Positions 28,175-37,900 of a stretch of DNA of 64,000 nucleotides are shown here, piece after piece. Positions within the stretch are counted from its first letter, which is position 1. Every line of letters starts with the position of its first letter. Source of the stretch: Gammaproteobacteria bacterium UBA2675 (lineage in GTDB: Bacteria > Pseudomonadota > Gammaproteobacteria > Pseudomonadales > Pseudohongiellaceae); assembly GCA_002354805.1 (NCBI GenBank), contig DEMH01000006.1, forward strand, positions 10,090-74,089, read 5' to 3'. Made by a program: the position numbers and the translations under genes. The notes beneath the pieces are model-generated. The model did not search any database. It saw only the letters and a list, made by a program, of their open reading frames with translations, and was not told the DNA's origin.

Positions 28175-28366
28175 CTACGTCGTCGGGCGGACCTCCCGGC
28201 TAATCTTCATCGTGCGCACACACGCCTGTGGCATGGACAGCAGATTGCGCTGTGCACGACGAGCATGAATGCGGTTGGAAATCTGGGATTTACTGAACCA
28301 GCACGCAGCAGCCAGCAGCAGGACTTCCTGCAGGTGAGCGCTATATTGATTGCGTGTGGTGTTCAT
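28175..28366 (-). CDS. Candidate small protein, unknown
   Basis: 63 residues from ATG 28366, Arg-rich (pI high), no recognisable domain. It begins MNTTRNQYSAHLQEV and its second half has IHARRAQRNLL. Support comes from position: its stop codon lies about 30 bp before a strong minus-strand terminator that otherwise has no gene to serve. The ribosome-binding site is weak; the frame extends up to 28456, so the start is uncertain. It could instead be a small RNA, since a transcript ending at the terminator would fit either. Confidence 0.4.
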   Translation of the reverse strand: MNTTRNQYSAHLQEVLLLAAACWFSKSQISNRIHARRAQRNLLSMPQACVRTMKISREVRPTT

Positions 28367-28539
28367 GAAAGTTATTACCATGACTGGATCTGTTGATGCT
28401 GCGCATTTTATGCCTGTAATTTTTCCTGTCAACAAATGCGTGACGCAAATTTCCATGGCAATTCATTTGTGTGATTCCAATCACTTTCCAGTACAATGCC
28501 AGCCTCGATTAATCTGGCAAGAAAGTAGGACTGGGTTTC

Positions 28540-29463
28540 ATGTGGTTTAAAAATATTCGTCTTTATGCACTGGCTGATGACTTCACACTGACGACAGATG
28601 CGCTGGCAGAAGCCGTCGCGCAGCATGCCTTTCGCCCCTGCAGTGCCGGTGAGCGCAGCGCCGCTGGCTGGGTAAACCCGGTCGCTCCCAACCGTGATGA
28701 TGATCGGTCGACTGTGCTGACTCATGAACTCGGTAACTACGTGCTGGTCTGTCTTCGCAAACAGGAGAAGATACTGCCTGCCGCTGTCGTTAATGAGGAG
28801 GCCGATAACCGCGTCCAGGAGATTGAAACGCGAGATGATCGCAAGGTCTACCGCAAGGAAAAGTTGCAGATCAAGGATGATGTGGTGGCGGATCTGTTGC
28901 CGCGAGCTTTCAGCCGGCACCGTGTGCTGCATGCCTATATTGATCTGAAGCAGCGTCTGTTAGTCGTCAACACCAGCAGTGCTGCCCAGGCAGAGGAACT
29001 GATTTCCTCGCTGCGTGATGCCCTGGGTTCGTTTCCGGTACGTCTGCTGGATGTTAACGATTCACCAATGGCAGTCATGACCGGCTGGCTGCGGGACGGC
29101 CATGGCTCAGACGGTTTTCAGATTGACCAGGACTGCGAGCTTATCAACCCACTTGAAGATGGCAATGTCATACGTTGCAAGTCACAGGACCTGACCGCAG
29201 AGGAAGTAACTGTGCATCTTGAGGCAGGCAAACAGGTTAAAAAGCTGGGTGTAGTGTGGAACGAGGCGGTGAGTTGTCATGTATCAGCGGATCTGACCCT
29301 CAGTCGAGTCCGGTTTGAGGATATGGTGCTCGAAAAAGCCCGAGAGGCTGATGCCGAGGACGCTGCCCAACAGTTTGATCAGGACTTTGCCGTGATGACC
29401 CTGGTTGTCAGCGACCTGAGTCAGTCACTTGTTAAGGCCTTTGGCGGTAGTAAACAGCAGTAA
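28540..29463 (+). CDS. rdgC: Recombination-associated protein RdgC
   Basis: 307 residues. The start MWFKNIRLYAL is the RdgC signature, and the spacing of conserved blocks fits: GERSAAGWVNPV, EKILPAAVVNEE, EIETRDDRKVYRKEK (read in parts), and the C-terminal LVVSDLSQSLVKAFGG. RdgC forms a ring dimer around DNA and restrains RecA-mediated recombination; it is found in beta- and gammaproteobacteria. AGGA lies ten bases ahead of the ATG. Divergent from the candidate small gene. Confidence 0.94.
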   Translation: MWFKNIRLYALADDFTLTTDALAEAVAQHAFRPCSAGERSAAGWVNPVAPNRDDDRSTVLTHELGNYVLVCLRKQEKILPAAVVNEEADNRVQEIETRDDRKVYRKEKLQIKDDVVADLLPRAFSRHRVLHAYIDLKQRLLVVNTSSAAQAEELISSLRDALGSFPVRLLDVNDSPMAVMTGWLRDGHGSDGFQIDQDCELINPLEDGNVIRCKSQDLTAEEVTVHLEAGKQVKKLGVVWNEAVSCHVSADLTLSRVRFEDMVLEKAREADAEDAAQQFDQDFAVMTLVVSDLSQSLVKAFGGSKQQ

Positions 29464-29707
29464 TCGCGAGAAGTTTACAATCTGGCGCGCAAAAAAGGTT
29501 GTTCATCGACTACAGGACTTTTGGCACTGGTATACGAATAAACAGTGGTTGTAGTGTGTAGCATCAATACTTATGGGTAATAGTCACCCCTGCAGAATTC
29601 GCGGTATAAGGGTGTGACATCGCGCAATAACAATTCCAATCGCATCGCTACTCGCAAGTTCGCCGAATTCACTTCTATTAGCTATTCAGTTTTCAGGACC
29701 TTGCTCT

Positions 29708-30901
29708 ATGAATGAACCTGCCGTTTCCAATCAATCTTTGTGGCTGCGACGCCTTTTGCCGCCAGTCATCGTGGTGGGAGCTATTGCGCTGGCAGTAGCG
29801 CTGGTGTCCTTGCGTCCTCAACCAGAGAGTGTTGCTGCTGAAGAGCGGGTTGTGCCGGTGCAGACCATGACGGTCGCGCGCAGTGACCTGCCAATTGTCA
29901 TCCAGTCGCAGGGTACGGTCATACCCCGTACCGAAACTACCCTGGTCGCAGAAGTTTCCGGCATGGTGCGTTCGGTGTCGGACAAACTTGTATCAGGTGG
30001 CTATGTGCGCCAGGGAGAAGTGCTGGTCATACTGGATGATGCTGACTATCAGGTAACTGTTTCTCAGGCCGAGGCGAATCTGCTCTCGGCTGAAGCGCAG
30101 CTGACCCAGGAGCAGGCCCAGGCTGATCAGGCGGCGCGTGAGTGGGACCTGTCAGGCCGCCCGCGTGAAAACGCGCCATTGCTCGCGTTGCGTACCCCAT
30201 TTCTTAAAGAAGCCCAGGCACGAGTGCTGCTGGCGGAATCCGAACTGGCACGGGCGCAGCGGCAACTGGAACGGACACGGATTCGCGCGCCTTATGATGC
30301 GCTGGTACGCGAAAAGCTGGTGGACGTAGGCCAGTACCTCGGCGCGGGTTCTCAGGTGGCCGAGGTATTTGCCACCGACTACGCGGAAATCCGTCTGCCA
30401 CTAAGTGCAAATGATCTGGCATGGCTGGATTTGCCGATGCCTGGACAATCACTGAGCCGCGAGACCGTTCCCGTTGAACTGCGTGCTGAGGTCGCCGGTG
30501 AACAGCAAAAGTGGCGCGCGAGCATCGTGCGGACTGAAGCTGTCGTCGACAGCAGCAGCCGGATGTACTACGCCGTTGCCCGTATTCAGGATCCTTACCG
30601 TCTTTCATCGGGTGGCACGAATACCCCGCTGCTTGCAGGTACCTTTGTCAGTGCAAGCCTGCAGGGACGTGTACTCTCCGGAGTCTACCGGGTGCCGCCG
30701 GCTGCGATGACCAATGACAACCAGGTGATGGTCATGGATCAGGAGCAGCGTTTGCGTCTGCGCCCGGTTACGATCATTCATGCCGATACCAACTGGTTGT
30801 ATGTGGAAGAGGGCATTCAGCAGGGTGACCAGGTTATTGTGTCGCCGGTGCGTGTCCCTGTTGATGGTATGCGAGTCAATCCGGTGCAGGTTGCATCATG
30901 A
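29708..30901 (+). CDS. RND efflux periplasmic adaptor (membrane fusion protein)
   Basis: 397 residues. An N-terminal signal anchor (LLPPVIVVGAIALAVALVSL) is followed by the lipoyl half-motifs IQSQGTVIPRTETTLVAEVSG, read in parts, and RIRAPYDALVREKLVDVGQYL, which flank an alpha-hairpin rich in Ala/Glu/Gln. A beta-barrel and membrane-proximal domain complete the HlyD/AcrA-like layout. It would bridge the inner-membrane pump and an outer-membrane channel. Its last four bases overlap the start of the pump gene (ATGA), a strong sign of translational coupling. No TolC-like gene is in the window. An AGGA site precedes the ATG. Confidence 0.92.
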   Translation: MNEPAVSNQSLWLRRLLPPVIVVGAIALAVALVSLRPQPESVAAEERVVPVQTMTVARSDLPIVIQSQGTVIPRTETTLVAEVSGMVRSVSDKLVSGGYVRQGEVLVILDDADYQVTVSQAEANLLSAEAQLTQEQAQADQAAREWDLSGRPRENAPLLALRTPFLKEAQARVLLAESELARAQRQLERTRIRAPYDALVREKLVDVGQYLGAGSQVAEVFATDYAEIRLPLSANDLAWLDLPMPGQSLSRETVPVELRAEVAGEQQKWRASIVRTEAVVDSSSRMYYAVARIQDPYRLSSGGTNTPLLAGTFVSASLQGRVLSGVYRVPPAAMTNDNQVMVMDQEQRLRLRPVTIIHADTNWLYVEEGIQQGDQVIVSPVRVPVDGMRVNPVQVAS

Positions 30902-33900
30902 AATCAATCCCTGAAACTGAACACAAGGGCATGATTGCCTGGTTCTGCGCCAACAGCGTAGCTGCCAATCTGCTCATGCTGTTTATTCTGTGTGCCGGTG
31001 TCGCATCGGTATTTTTTATCAAGATTCAGGTGTTTCCCGAATTTGAAACCCGCACCATCAATGCATCAATGGCCTACCCGGGCGCAGCGCCAGAGGAAGT
31101 GGAACTGGCCATTGTCATTCCCATTGAAGAGGCCATCCAGGATCTCAGCGGCGTAAATCGACTGCGCTCCACGGCCCGGGAAGGATCGGGTAATGTCTCG
31201 ATTGAGGTCGCCAGTGGTTACGACGTGACCGAGCTGCTGAACGAAGTTAAAAGCCGCATTGATCGAATCTCGACTTTCCCCAATGGTGTCGAACGCCCAT
31301 TCGTCCGCGAAATTGAAATGGTACAGCCAGTGCTGCAGATTTCCGTATCGGGCGACCTGGGCGATCGCGCGTTGAAAACGCTGACACAATCGATTCGCGA
31401 CGATGTCCTGCTTTTGCCAGAAGTCAGTCAGGCGCAGATACAGGGTGATCGCGACTATGAAATAGCAATCGAGGTCTCTGAACATACGCTGCGGGAATAT
31501 GGTCTGACGCTGGCGCAGGTAGCGTCGGCAGTTCGCGCCGGGTCAATCGATGTGCCGGGCGGTGCCATTCGCACCGAAAACGGACGCATTCAGTTGCGGA
31601 CCCAGCAACAGGCCTACACTGGGCGCGAGTTCGGCGAGATCGTGTTGCGGACCAACCCCGATGGCAGCCGCCTGCTGGTGCGCGATATTGCCACCGTGAC
31701 GGATGGCTTTGTCGAGACAGAGAACTTTTCGCGCTTCGATGGTGAGCGTGCCCTGAACATTCAGGTGATGGTGACGCCCGAGCAGAGCGTACTCGAAGTA
31801 GAGCGCGCGGTGATGGAGTACATTGAACGCAACGAAGGGACTTTTCCGCCCGGCGTAAACATCGATACCTGGGGCAGCAATGCCTTTTACCTGAAAGGCC
31901 AGCTCAATATGATGCTGGGCAATCTGGTGATGGGTGCCGTACTGGTGTTTCTGGTACTGACTACCTTTCTGCGCCTGAACATAGCCTTGTGGGTAATGGT
32001 GGGTATTCCAGTGGCGTTTTTTGGCGCCATCTGGTTGATGCCGCTCGGGCCTTTCCCGGTCGACATCAATATGATCAGTCTGTTTGGTCTGATATTGGTG
32101 CTGGGTATTGTTGTTGACGATGCCATCATTACCGCCGAGAGTGTGCATTCCGAGGTGTCGGAGAACGGGCACTCTCTGGACAATGTAGTGGCAGGGGTCA
32201 AGCGGGTGGCTGTGCCTGCCACTTTTGGTGTTCTGACGACCATCGCGGCATTTGCGCCCATGCTGCTGGTTGGGGGGCAGGTCGCTCCATTTTTTGAAGC
32301 GATTGGCATGGTAGTGATCCTGTGCCTGCTGTTTTCACTGATTGAATCCAAGCTGATTCTGCCGGCCCACCTGGCGCATTCAAAGATCGGTCGCAAACCG
32401 AAAAGTAAACGCAGCTGGCTGGAGCGCTATCAGGAGTGGGTGGCAGCCGGCCTGTCCCGGTTCATCAGTAATGTCTATCGTCCGGCTTTGGAGAAAGTGC
32501 TTGCAGCGCGCTATGTAGCGGTGGCTGGTTTTCTTGGCCTGCTGATTATCAGCGGCGGAATGATTGCCGGCGGTGTTGTGCGGTTTGAGTTTTTCCCCAA
32601 TATCCCCAGCGACTTCATTCAGGCAGAGCTCACCATGAATGAAGGTGCCTCGTTCCAGGCGCGTAATGACGCACTGACGCGAATGGAAAGCGGCATACTC
32701 GGGCTCAATGACGAGTTTGATGGCGAGCGGCCGGTGGATCACGTCGCTGTGTTTACCAGCGGCGATCTCGGCGGTTCCCTGCTGGTTGAGCTGACCAAGG
32801 CGGAAGAACGTTCGGTGTCGCCGATGGAAATTGAGCAGCGCTGGCGTGAGCGGGTAGGTGAGATACCTGGCGCTCAGGAGATCCGCTTCTTCTCCAGTAC
32901 CAGTGCTGGTGGTGGCACCCCCATCAATCTGCGGCTCACCGGTACCGACTATGAACAGTTGGAGCTGGCAGCCAATGCGCTTCAGCAAAAACTTTCTGAA
33001 TATGCCGGCGTGTTTGACGTCAACAACTCCTATAGCCGCGGCGGCAATGAAATTAAACTGCAGATCAAACCCGGAGCCGAGCAGCTCGGGCTAACCGCCA
33101 ATACCATGGGCACACAGGTGCGGCAGGCATTTTACGGCGAGGAGGCTCAGCGCCTGCTGCGTGGCCGTGACGAGCTGAAGGTCATGGTGCGCTACCCGGA
33201 AGCGGAGCGTACATCAATCGCGAATCTGGAGAACATGCGGATTCGTGCTCAGGACGGTACTGAGGTACCTTTCAGTGAAGTGGCTGAAGTGGATGTCGGT
33301 CAGGGTTTTGCCACCATTACCCGAATCGACCGGGAACGCACAGTGACAGTTACCGCTGATGTCGATCCTGAGGTCGCCCAGTCCGGGACCATCATTCGCG
33401 ACGTCATGAGTAATTACATTCCGGAGTTGCTGCGCACCTATCCGCAGGTCAACTTTGGGCTGGGTGGTGCCAGTGAGGAACAGGCTGAGTTGATTCAGCG
33501 TATAGCATTGTTCTTCATGGCAGCAATGTTCCTGATCTTTGCTCTGCTGGCGATTCCGCTGAGGTCCTATGTGCAGCCGCTGATCGTGATGTCAGTGATA
33601 CCGTTTGGTGTCATCGGTGCGGTGATCGGACACCTGGTATTTGATGTGACGGTCAGCATGATGTCACTGTTTGGGCTGGTAGCGCTGGCAGGTGTGATCG
33701 TGAATGACAGTCTGATCATGGTGGACTTTGTGAACCGGGGACGGCGTGATGGTCAGTCAATCATTCAGGCGGTGCTGGATGCTGGTACCAGTCGCTTCCG
33801 TGCCATCCTGTTGACGACACTGACGACTTTTTTTGGTCTTTTGCCTATCATGTTCGAAACCAGTATGCAGGCTCAGCTGGTCAAACCCATGACATTGTCA

Positions 33901-34059
33901 CTCGCGTTCGGTATCGCTTTCGGCACCATGCTGACGCTGTTCCTGATTCCGTGTCTGTATCTTATTCTTGATGATCTGACCCGCTGGTACTACGGGCGGC
34001 GCGCCTATCGGGAGAAAGTGCTGGGGTACTCGCCCGAGCAGGCCCGGGCGGGTCAATAA
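30898..34059 (+). CDS. RND family efflux permease
   Basis: 1053 residues. Twelve transmembrane helices with two large periplasmic loops, as in AcrB. The N-terminus has MIAWFCANSVAANLLML; the first loop starts with VFPEFETRTINASMAYPGA; helix 4 carries the proton-relay acidic pair in LVLGIVVDDAIITAESV; and the C-terminal repeat has LAGVIVNDSLIMVDFVNRGR. It is a proton-driven exporter of drugs or metabolites working with the adaptor encoded just upstream. The gene has no regulator beside it. Confidence 0.94.
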   Translation: MKSIPETEHKGMIAWFCANSVAANLLMLFILCAGVASVFFIKIQVFPEFETRTINASMAYPGAAPEEVELAIVIPIEEAIQDLSGVNRLRSTAREGSGNVSIEVASGYDVTELLNEVKSRIDRISTFPNGVERPFVREIEMVQPVLQISVSGDLGDRALKTLTQSIRDDVLLLPEVSQAQIQGDRDYEIAIEVSEHTLREYGLTLAQVASAVRAGSIDVPGGAIRTENGRIQLRTQQQAYTGREFGEIVLRTNPDGSRLLVRDIATVTDGFVETENFSRFDGERALNIQVMVTPEQSVLEVERAVMEYIERNEGTFPPGVNIDTWGSNAFYLKGQLNMMLGNLVMGAVLVFLVLTTFLRLNIALWVMVGIPVAFFGAIWLMPLGPFPVDINMISLFGLILVLGIVVDDAIITAESVHSEVSENGHSLDNVVAGVKRVAVPATFGVLTTIAAFAPMLLVGGQVAPFFEAIGMVVILCLLFSLIESKLILPAHLAHSKIGRKPKSKRSWLERYQEWVAAGLSRFISNVYRPALEKVLAARYVAVAGFLGLLIISGGMIAGGVVRFEFFPNIPSDFIQAELTMNEGASFQARNDALTRMESGILGLNDEFDGERPVDHVAVFTSGDLGGSLLVELTKAEERSVSPMEIEQRWRERVGEIPGAQEIRFFSSTSAGGGTPINLRLTGTDYEQLELAANALQQKLSEYAGVFDVNNSYSRGGNEIKLQIKPGAEQLGLTANTMGTQVRQAFYGEEAQRLLRGRDELKVMVRYPEAERTSIANLENMRIRAQDGTEVPFSEVAEVDVGQGFATITRIDRERTVTVTADVDPEVAQSGTIIRDVMSNYIPELLRTYPQVNFGLGGASEEQAELIQRIALFFMAAMFLIFALLAIPLRSYVQPLIVMSVIPFGVIGAVIGHLVFDVTVSMMSLFGLVALAGVIVNDSLIMVDFVNRGRRDGQSIIQAVLDAGTSRFRAILLTTLTTFFGLLPIMFETSMQAQLVKPMTLSLAFGIAFGTMLTLFLIPCLYLILDDLTRWYYGRRAYREKVLGYSPEQARAGQ

Positions 34060-34076
34060 GCAGAGGAGTCTGTGCG

Positions 34077-34553
34077 TCAGGTGTTGTTCCAGCGCTGCCA
34101 TTCAGCGATGAGCACACCGGCACAGTCCGCCGCCACTCGCTCAGCATCGAATCGACGCGCCGTACTGCCGGCCAGTCGACTCTGTTGCCAGATCAGCCTG
34201 TGTGGGCCGGTCGACTCCAGTTGCCAGTATTCCAGTGAGGTCGAGTAGGTCACTTCGTTGTCCTGCTGGCGGGCCTGCAGGGCGCAGACCAGATAGTCGC
34301 GGCTGGCTGCCTGGCGACGAATGCCCACCTCAGCAAGCTGCTCCTCGAATTCTTTGAGTGTCGACAGGCGAAAAGTTGTTTCATCCTGTTCGATATCAAC
34401 CCAGTCCAGTATCTGGACATACATGTCAAAGCGATCAACGTCCGCAAGCGCCAGGCCATTGCCGCGCGGAAACAATTGCGCATTGGCTTGCTGCAATGCT
34501 GGCAAAGCAAACAGGCAGGCAGCCAGTGCTGATGTGATGAGGCTTCGATTCAT
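34077..34553 (-). CDS. Small exported protein of unknown function
   Basis: 158 residues with a clear signal peptide (RSLITSALAACLFALPALQQANA) and a mature part of about 135 residues. The mature part is mixed helix and strand with two cysteines (in LVCALQ and ADCAGV) that could form a disulfide. I do not recognise the family. It ends 17 bp after the end of the convergent RND pump gene. Confidence 0.7.
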   Translation of the reverse strand: MNRSLITSALAACLFALPALQQANAQLFPRGNGLALADVDRFDMYVQILDWVDIEQDETTFRLSTLKEFEEQLAEVGIRRQAASRDYLVCALQARQQDNEVTYSTSLEYWQLESTGPHRLIWQQSRLAGSTARRFDAERVAADCAGVLIAEWQRWNNT

Positions 34554-34945
34554 GGTAAGTGGCTCTCACGCTCGTTTTAGAAAACGCGCATCATAGCCCA
34601 AAACCAGATAAATCGGTATTTGACATGCAAGCGCCTGTCTCGCCTGTTTGGTCATCGATCGCAATGACATCTCTGCAGTCTGGTTTTAGATTTCTAAAAC
34701 AATAAGTTAGAAGTCTAAAGTAGTGACAAGCAAAGACTTTTTATAGAACTCATGAATTTTTAACGTCAAAGCTATAAATCTCTTCTATTTCTCGTAACTG
34801 CTAGCTACAATCGATCGCAGTTTCACGTAATTCTCTCTATTTTCCGGCACCGTTTTGGTGCAGTAGTAGTGCCGAATTGCTAGAGCTAAAGCGGCGTTAA
34901 GCAGCAGTCACGCCTCCCAAAATAAGAATCACAGGGAGATAACCA
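34554..34945 (+). other. Intergenic promoter region of receptor 3
   Basis: 392 bp with no gene. The part 34680-34800 is markedly AT-rich. TACAAT at 34806-34811 could be a -10 but no good -35 pairs with it. Near the end it repeats the receptor-2 leader: a CGAATTG (34873-34879) and AATAAGAATCAC (34921-34932), 48 bp apart. Confidence 0.5.
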
Positions 34946-37900
34946 ATGTCCAATTGGCCTGGTTTTAAAAAGAAGTCCCTGGTGCTAATGATTGGTGTAG
35001 TGTCAGGTGCCACCTGCCTTCCCGTCATGGCCCAGAGCCAGAACAGCCAGAATAGCGAAGTTGAAGTAGAAGAAGTAATCGTCACAGGCTCCTACCTGCG
35101 TGGCAGCCCACTCGATGCGCCTTCACCCGTCACCACTGTAGATCGTACCTCCATCGAAGCCCAGGGCGCCGCCCAGGTCTGGGATGTCATCAAGAATCTG
35201 GAGATCAACTCTGGTTCATTCACCAATGAAGGCGCAGGTGAGGGCCAGGCACTGTCCGGTACCGCCAACGTCAACCTGCGCAACCTGGGTGAAAACTCAA
35301 CACTGACACTGGTCAATGGCAAGCGCCAGGTGTCTGCCGCTACGGTTACCCGCAGCGGTGGCGAATTCGTCGATATCAATACAATCCCACTGGTCATGGT
35401 GGAACGGGTAGAAGTTCTGACTGATGGTGGCTCGGCACTCTACGGTTCGGATGCCGTAGCAGGTGTGGTCAACGTCATCATGCGAACCGAGTTCGAAGGC
35501 CTGGAGATTTACGGTGATGTGCAGGCTCTGGACAGCGCCACCAATCGTCAGGACCGCACCGGCAGCGCTATCTGGGGCTGGGCCAGCGACAGCGGTGACA
35601 CTCACTTTGTGATTTCAGGCGAAGTGTTCCGCCGCGATCCCGTGCCGGTTAAATATGGGCGATTCTACAACGAATATGTGGAGTACACTGGTACAGTGGG
35701 CGCAATGGCTGGCAACATAAGTGCCACTATGGCCAACCCGGCATTTGGTTCCCGCATCAATACCGCTTATCTGAACCAGGAAATTACACAGCGCAACATT
35801 GCTGAAGGCGGTTCTTCAAATACCGTGCTCACCGATCCATTGTGTGATGACCTTACGTCTGCTGACGGCACACCTTTCTTTACAGGTACCCGTACCGACC
35901 GTCGTGGTTCAAACAGTGGCACCTGCCGCGAGTTCACCGAGGACTGGGAGTACCTGCAGGTAGGTTCCGAGCGTGACAGTATCGCTGGTGCCTTCAATCA
36001 CGTGTTCAGTGACAAAGCCGAGTTTTATTCATTCTTCCAGTACTCGGATACTACCATTGAGCGTTCGGACTCAGGTGCCAACGGTTCACGGGGCCCCACC
36101 GTCTTCCTGGCTGCACCAGGATCACACGCGGGCAATCCGGCATTCGGAGGCTACGGCATCGGCATGACAGCCGAGCTGGGCTACTATGCAGGAAAGGCTG
36201 GACTGACACGTCCGACCAGCATCCCGAATGCACCCAACGCCCTGGCCAATGGCGGTCTGAACGTGCCATTCTATGCCAGCGTACAGCGCGGCAATACACC
36301 GCGCATGGGGGGCAACTCCAATATCACTGATACCCAGACCATGGGTGTGCAGGCGGGTGTAAAAGGCGAGTTTTACGCCATGAATGACCGGCGTTTCAAC
36401 TATGACGTCAGCTACTCCTGGAGCGGTACCAGTTTTGAGCAGGAATATCAGACCTTCCAGCGGGACCGCGCGGAACTGGCTGTGAATGGTCTGGGTGGAC
36501 CGAACTGTACGCCAAACGGCATCTCTACTTTCAATTTCAGAGATGAGCCGGGCCCCTTCGGCGGCGCAATTCCGACCATGTGGAACGTCAGCAACCAGGC
36601 CTATTACAAAGGCTATACACAGACATTCTTCCCGGGCTTTGTGTTCACAACCCGCGAGAGTATCTCGCTGGCACTGACCAGTAACAACCAAGGTCAGGGC
36701 GGATGTGAATTCTACAACCCATTCCTGACTTCCATGACCGATCCGTCGCTGGCGAACAGTGATGAATTGATGGAGTGGATGAACCCGACCATCAAACGTG
36801 CGGACAAGCGCAACAAACTGGGTGTCATTGACGCAGTGCTGACGGGTGACCTGATGCAACTGAGCGGTGGTATGTCGCAGTTTGCGGTTGGTGGCCAGTA
36901 CCGCATGCAGAACAACAAATCCAATGCGCCACTGATGAATCAGCCGGGCCTGGCGAATGCGATCCTGGACTGGGGTAGAAACGGTGAACCCAACACTACG
37001 CACTACGTAAGTAATAACTTTGAGTGCTCCGAGTGTATCTTCAACTACAGCAATGACCGAAATGTCACTGCGGTGTTTGGTGAATTATCACTGCCCTTGA
37101 TCGAAAATGTTGAGACGCAAATCGCGCTTCGATATGAAGACTACGGCGGCAACATCGGCAGCGAAATCACACCAAAAATTGCCGCCAGCTGGCGACCACT
37201 GGATTCCCTGTTGCTGAGAGGCTCGTTCTCCCAGTCTTTCCGTGCCCCCAACGTGGGAATCGTGGAAGAGGGTCTTGAGTCCTCCAGCAACACCTTCCGT
37301 GACCCGCTGCGTAACCAGGCGGTGCGCGCAGGCCTGTTGCCGGTCAGCAATGAACACGCCTTGCCCAACTTCACCTATACACTGGGTGGTCCGGCTCCGG
37401 ATGTTGGCAATGAGTACGCGGATACCTTCAGTGCCGGTTTTATCTGGACACCGGGTGGCGCCCTGGAAGGCTTGAGTGTCACGACTGACTTCTGGCGCTT
37501 TGAGCTGAGCGACAAGGTGCTGCCGCAGCCCGGCATTTCGGCAATTGCTGATGAGCTGGAACTGTTCAAGCAGGCTGCCGCAGATCCGTCCAACTACGTT
37601 CTGAACGGCACCATCCCGTCCGGTCGTACCGGTCCATGGGCTAATCTGGAACAGTTGACGCCTTGTGATCCTAACGCTCTGGCGCAGCAGTTCGGCACCG
37701 ACCCCAATACTCAGGGTAACCCGGGTGGCCAGACTGGTTTCACGGATGTTGTGGCCGGTTCGCGTCTGGACTGTGTGGTCAACCCGGCCGCGTACCAGAT
37801 TGAGGGTGTCGTGCGTACATTTGGTGTGTCCACGGGCGCACTGACAACAACGCAACTGTCGACCATCAATGCGGGAACCATCATCTCTGACGGTGTTGAC

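Noticed and set aside
29519..29540. Possible sigma-54 site (TTGGCAC) before the RND operon
   Set aside because: No TTGC-type -12 half at the right distance.
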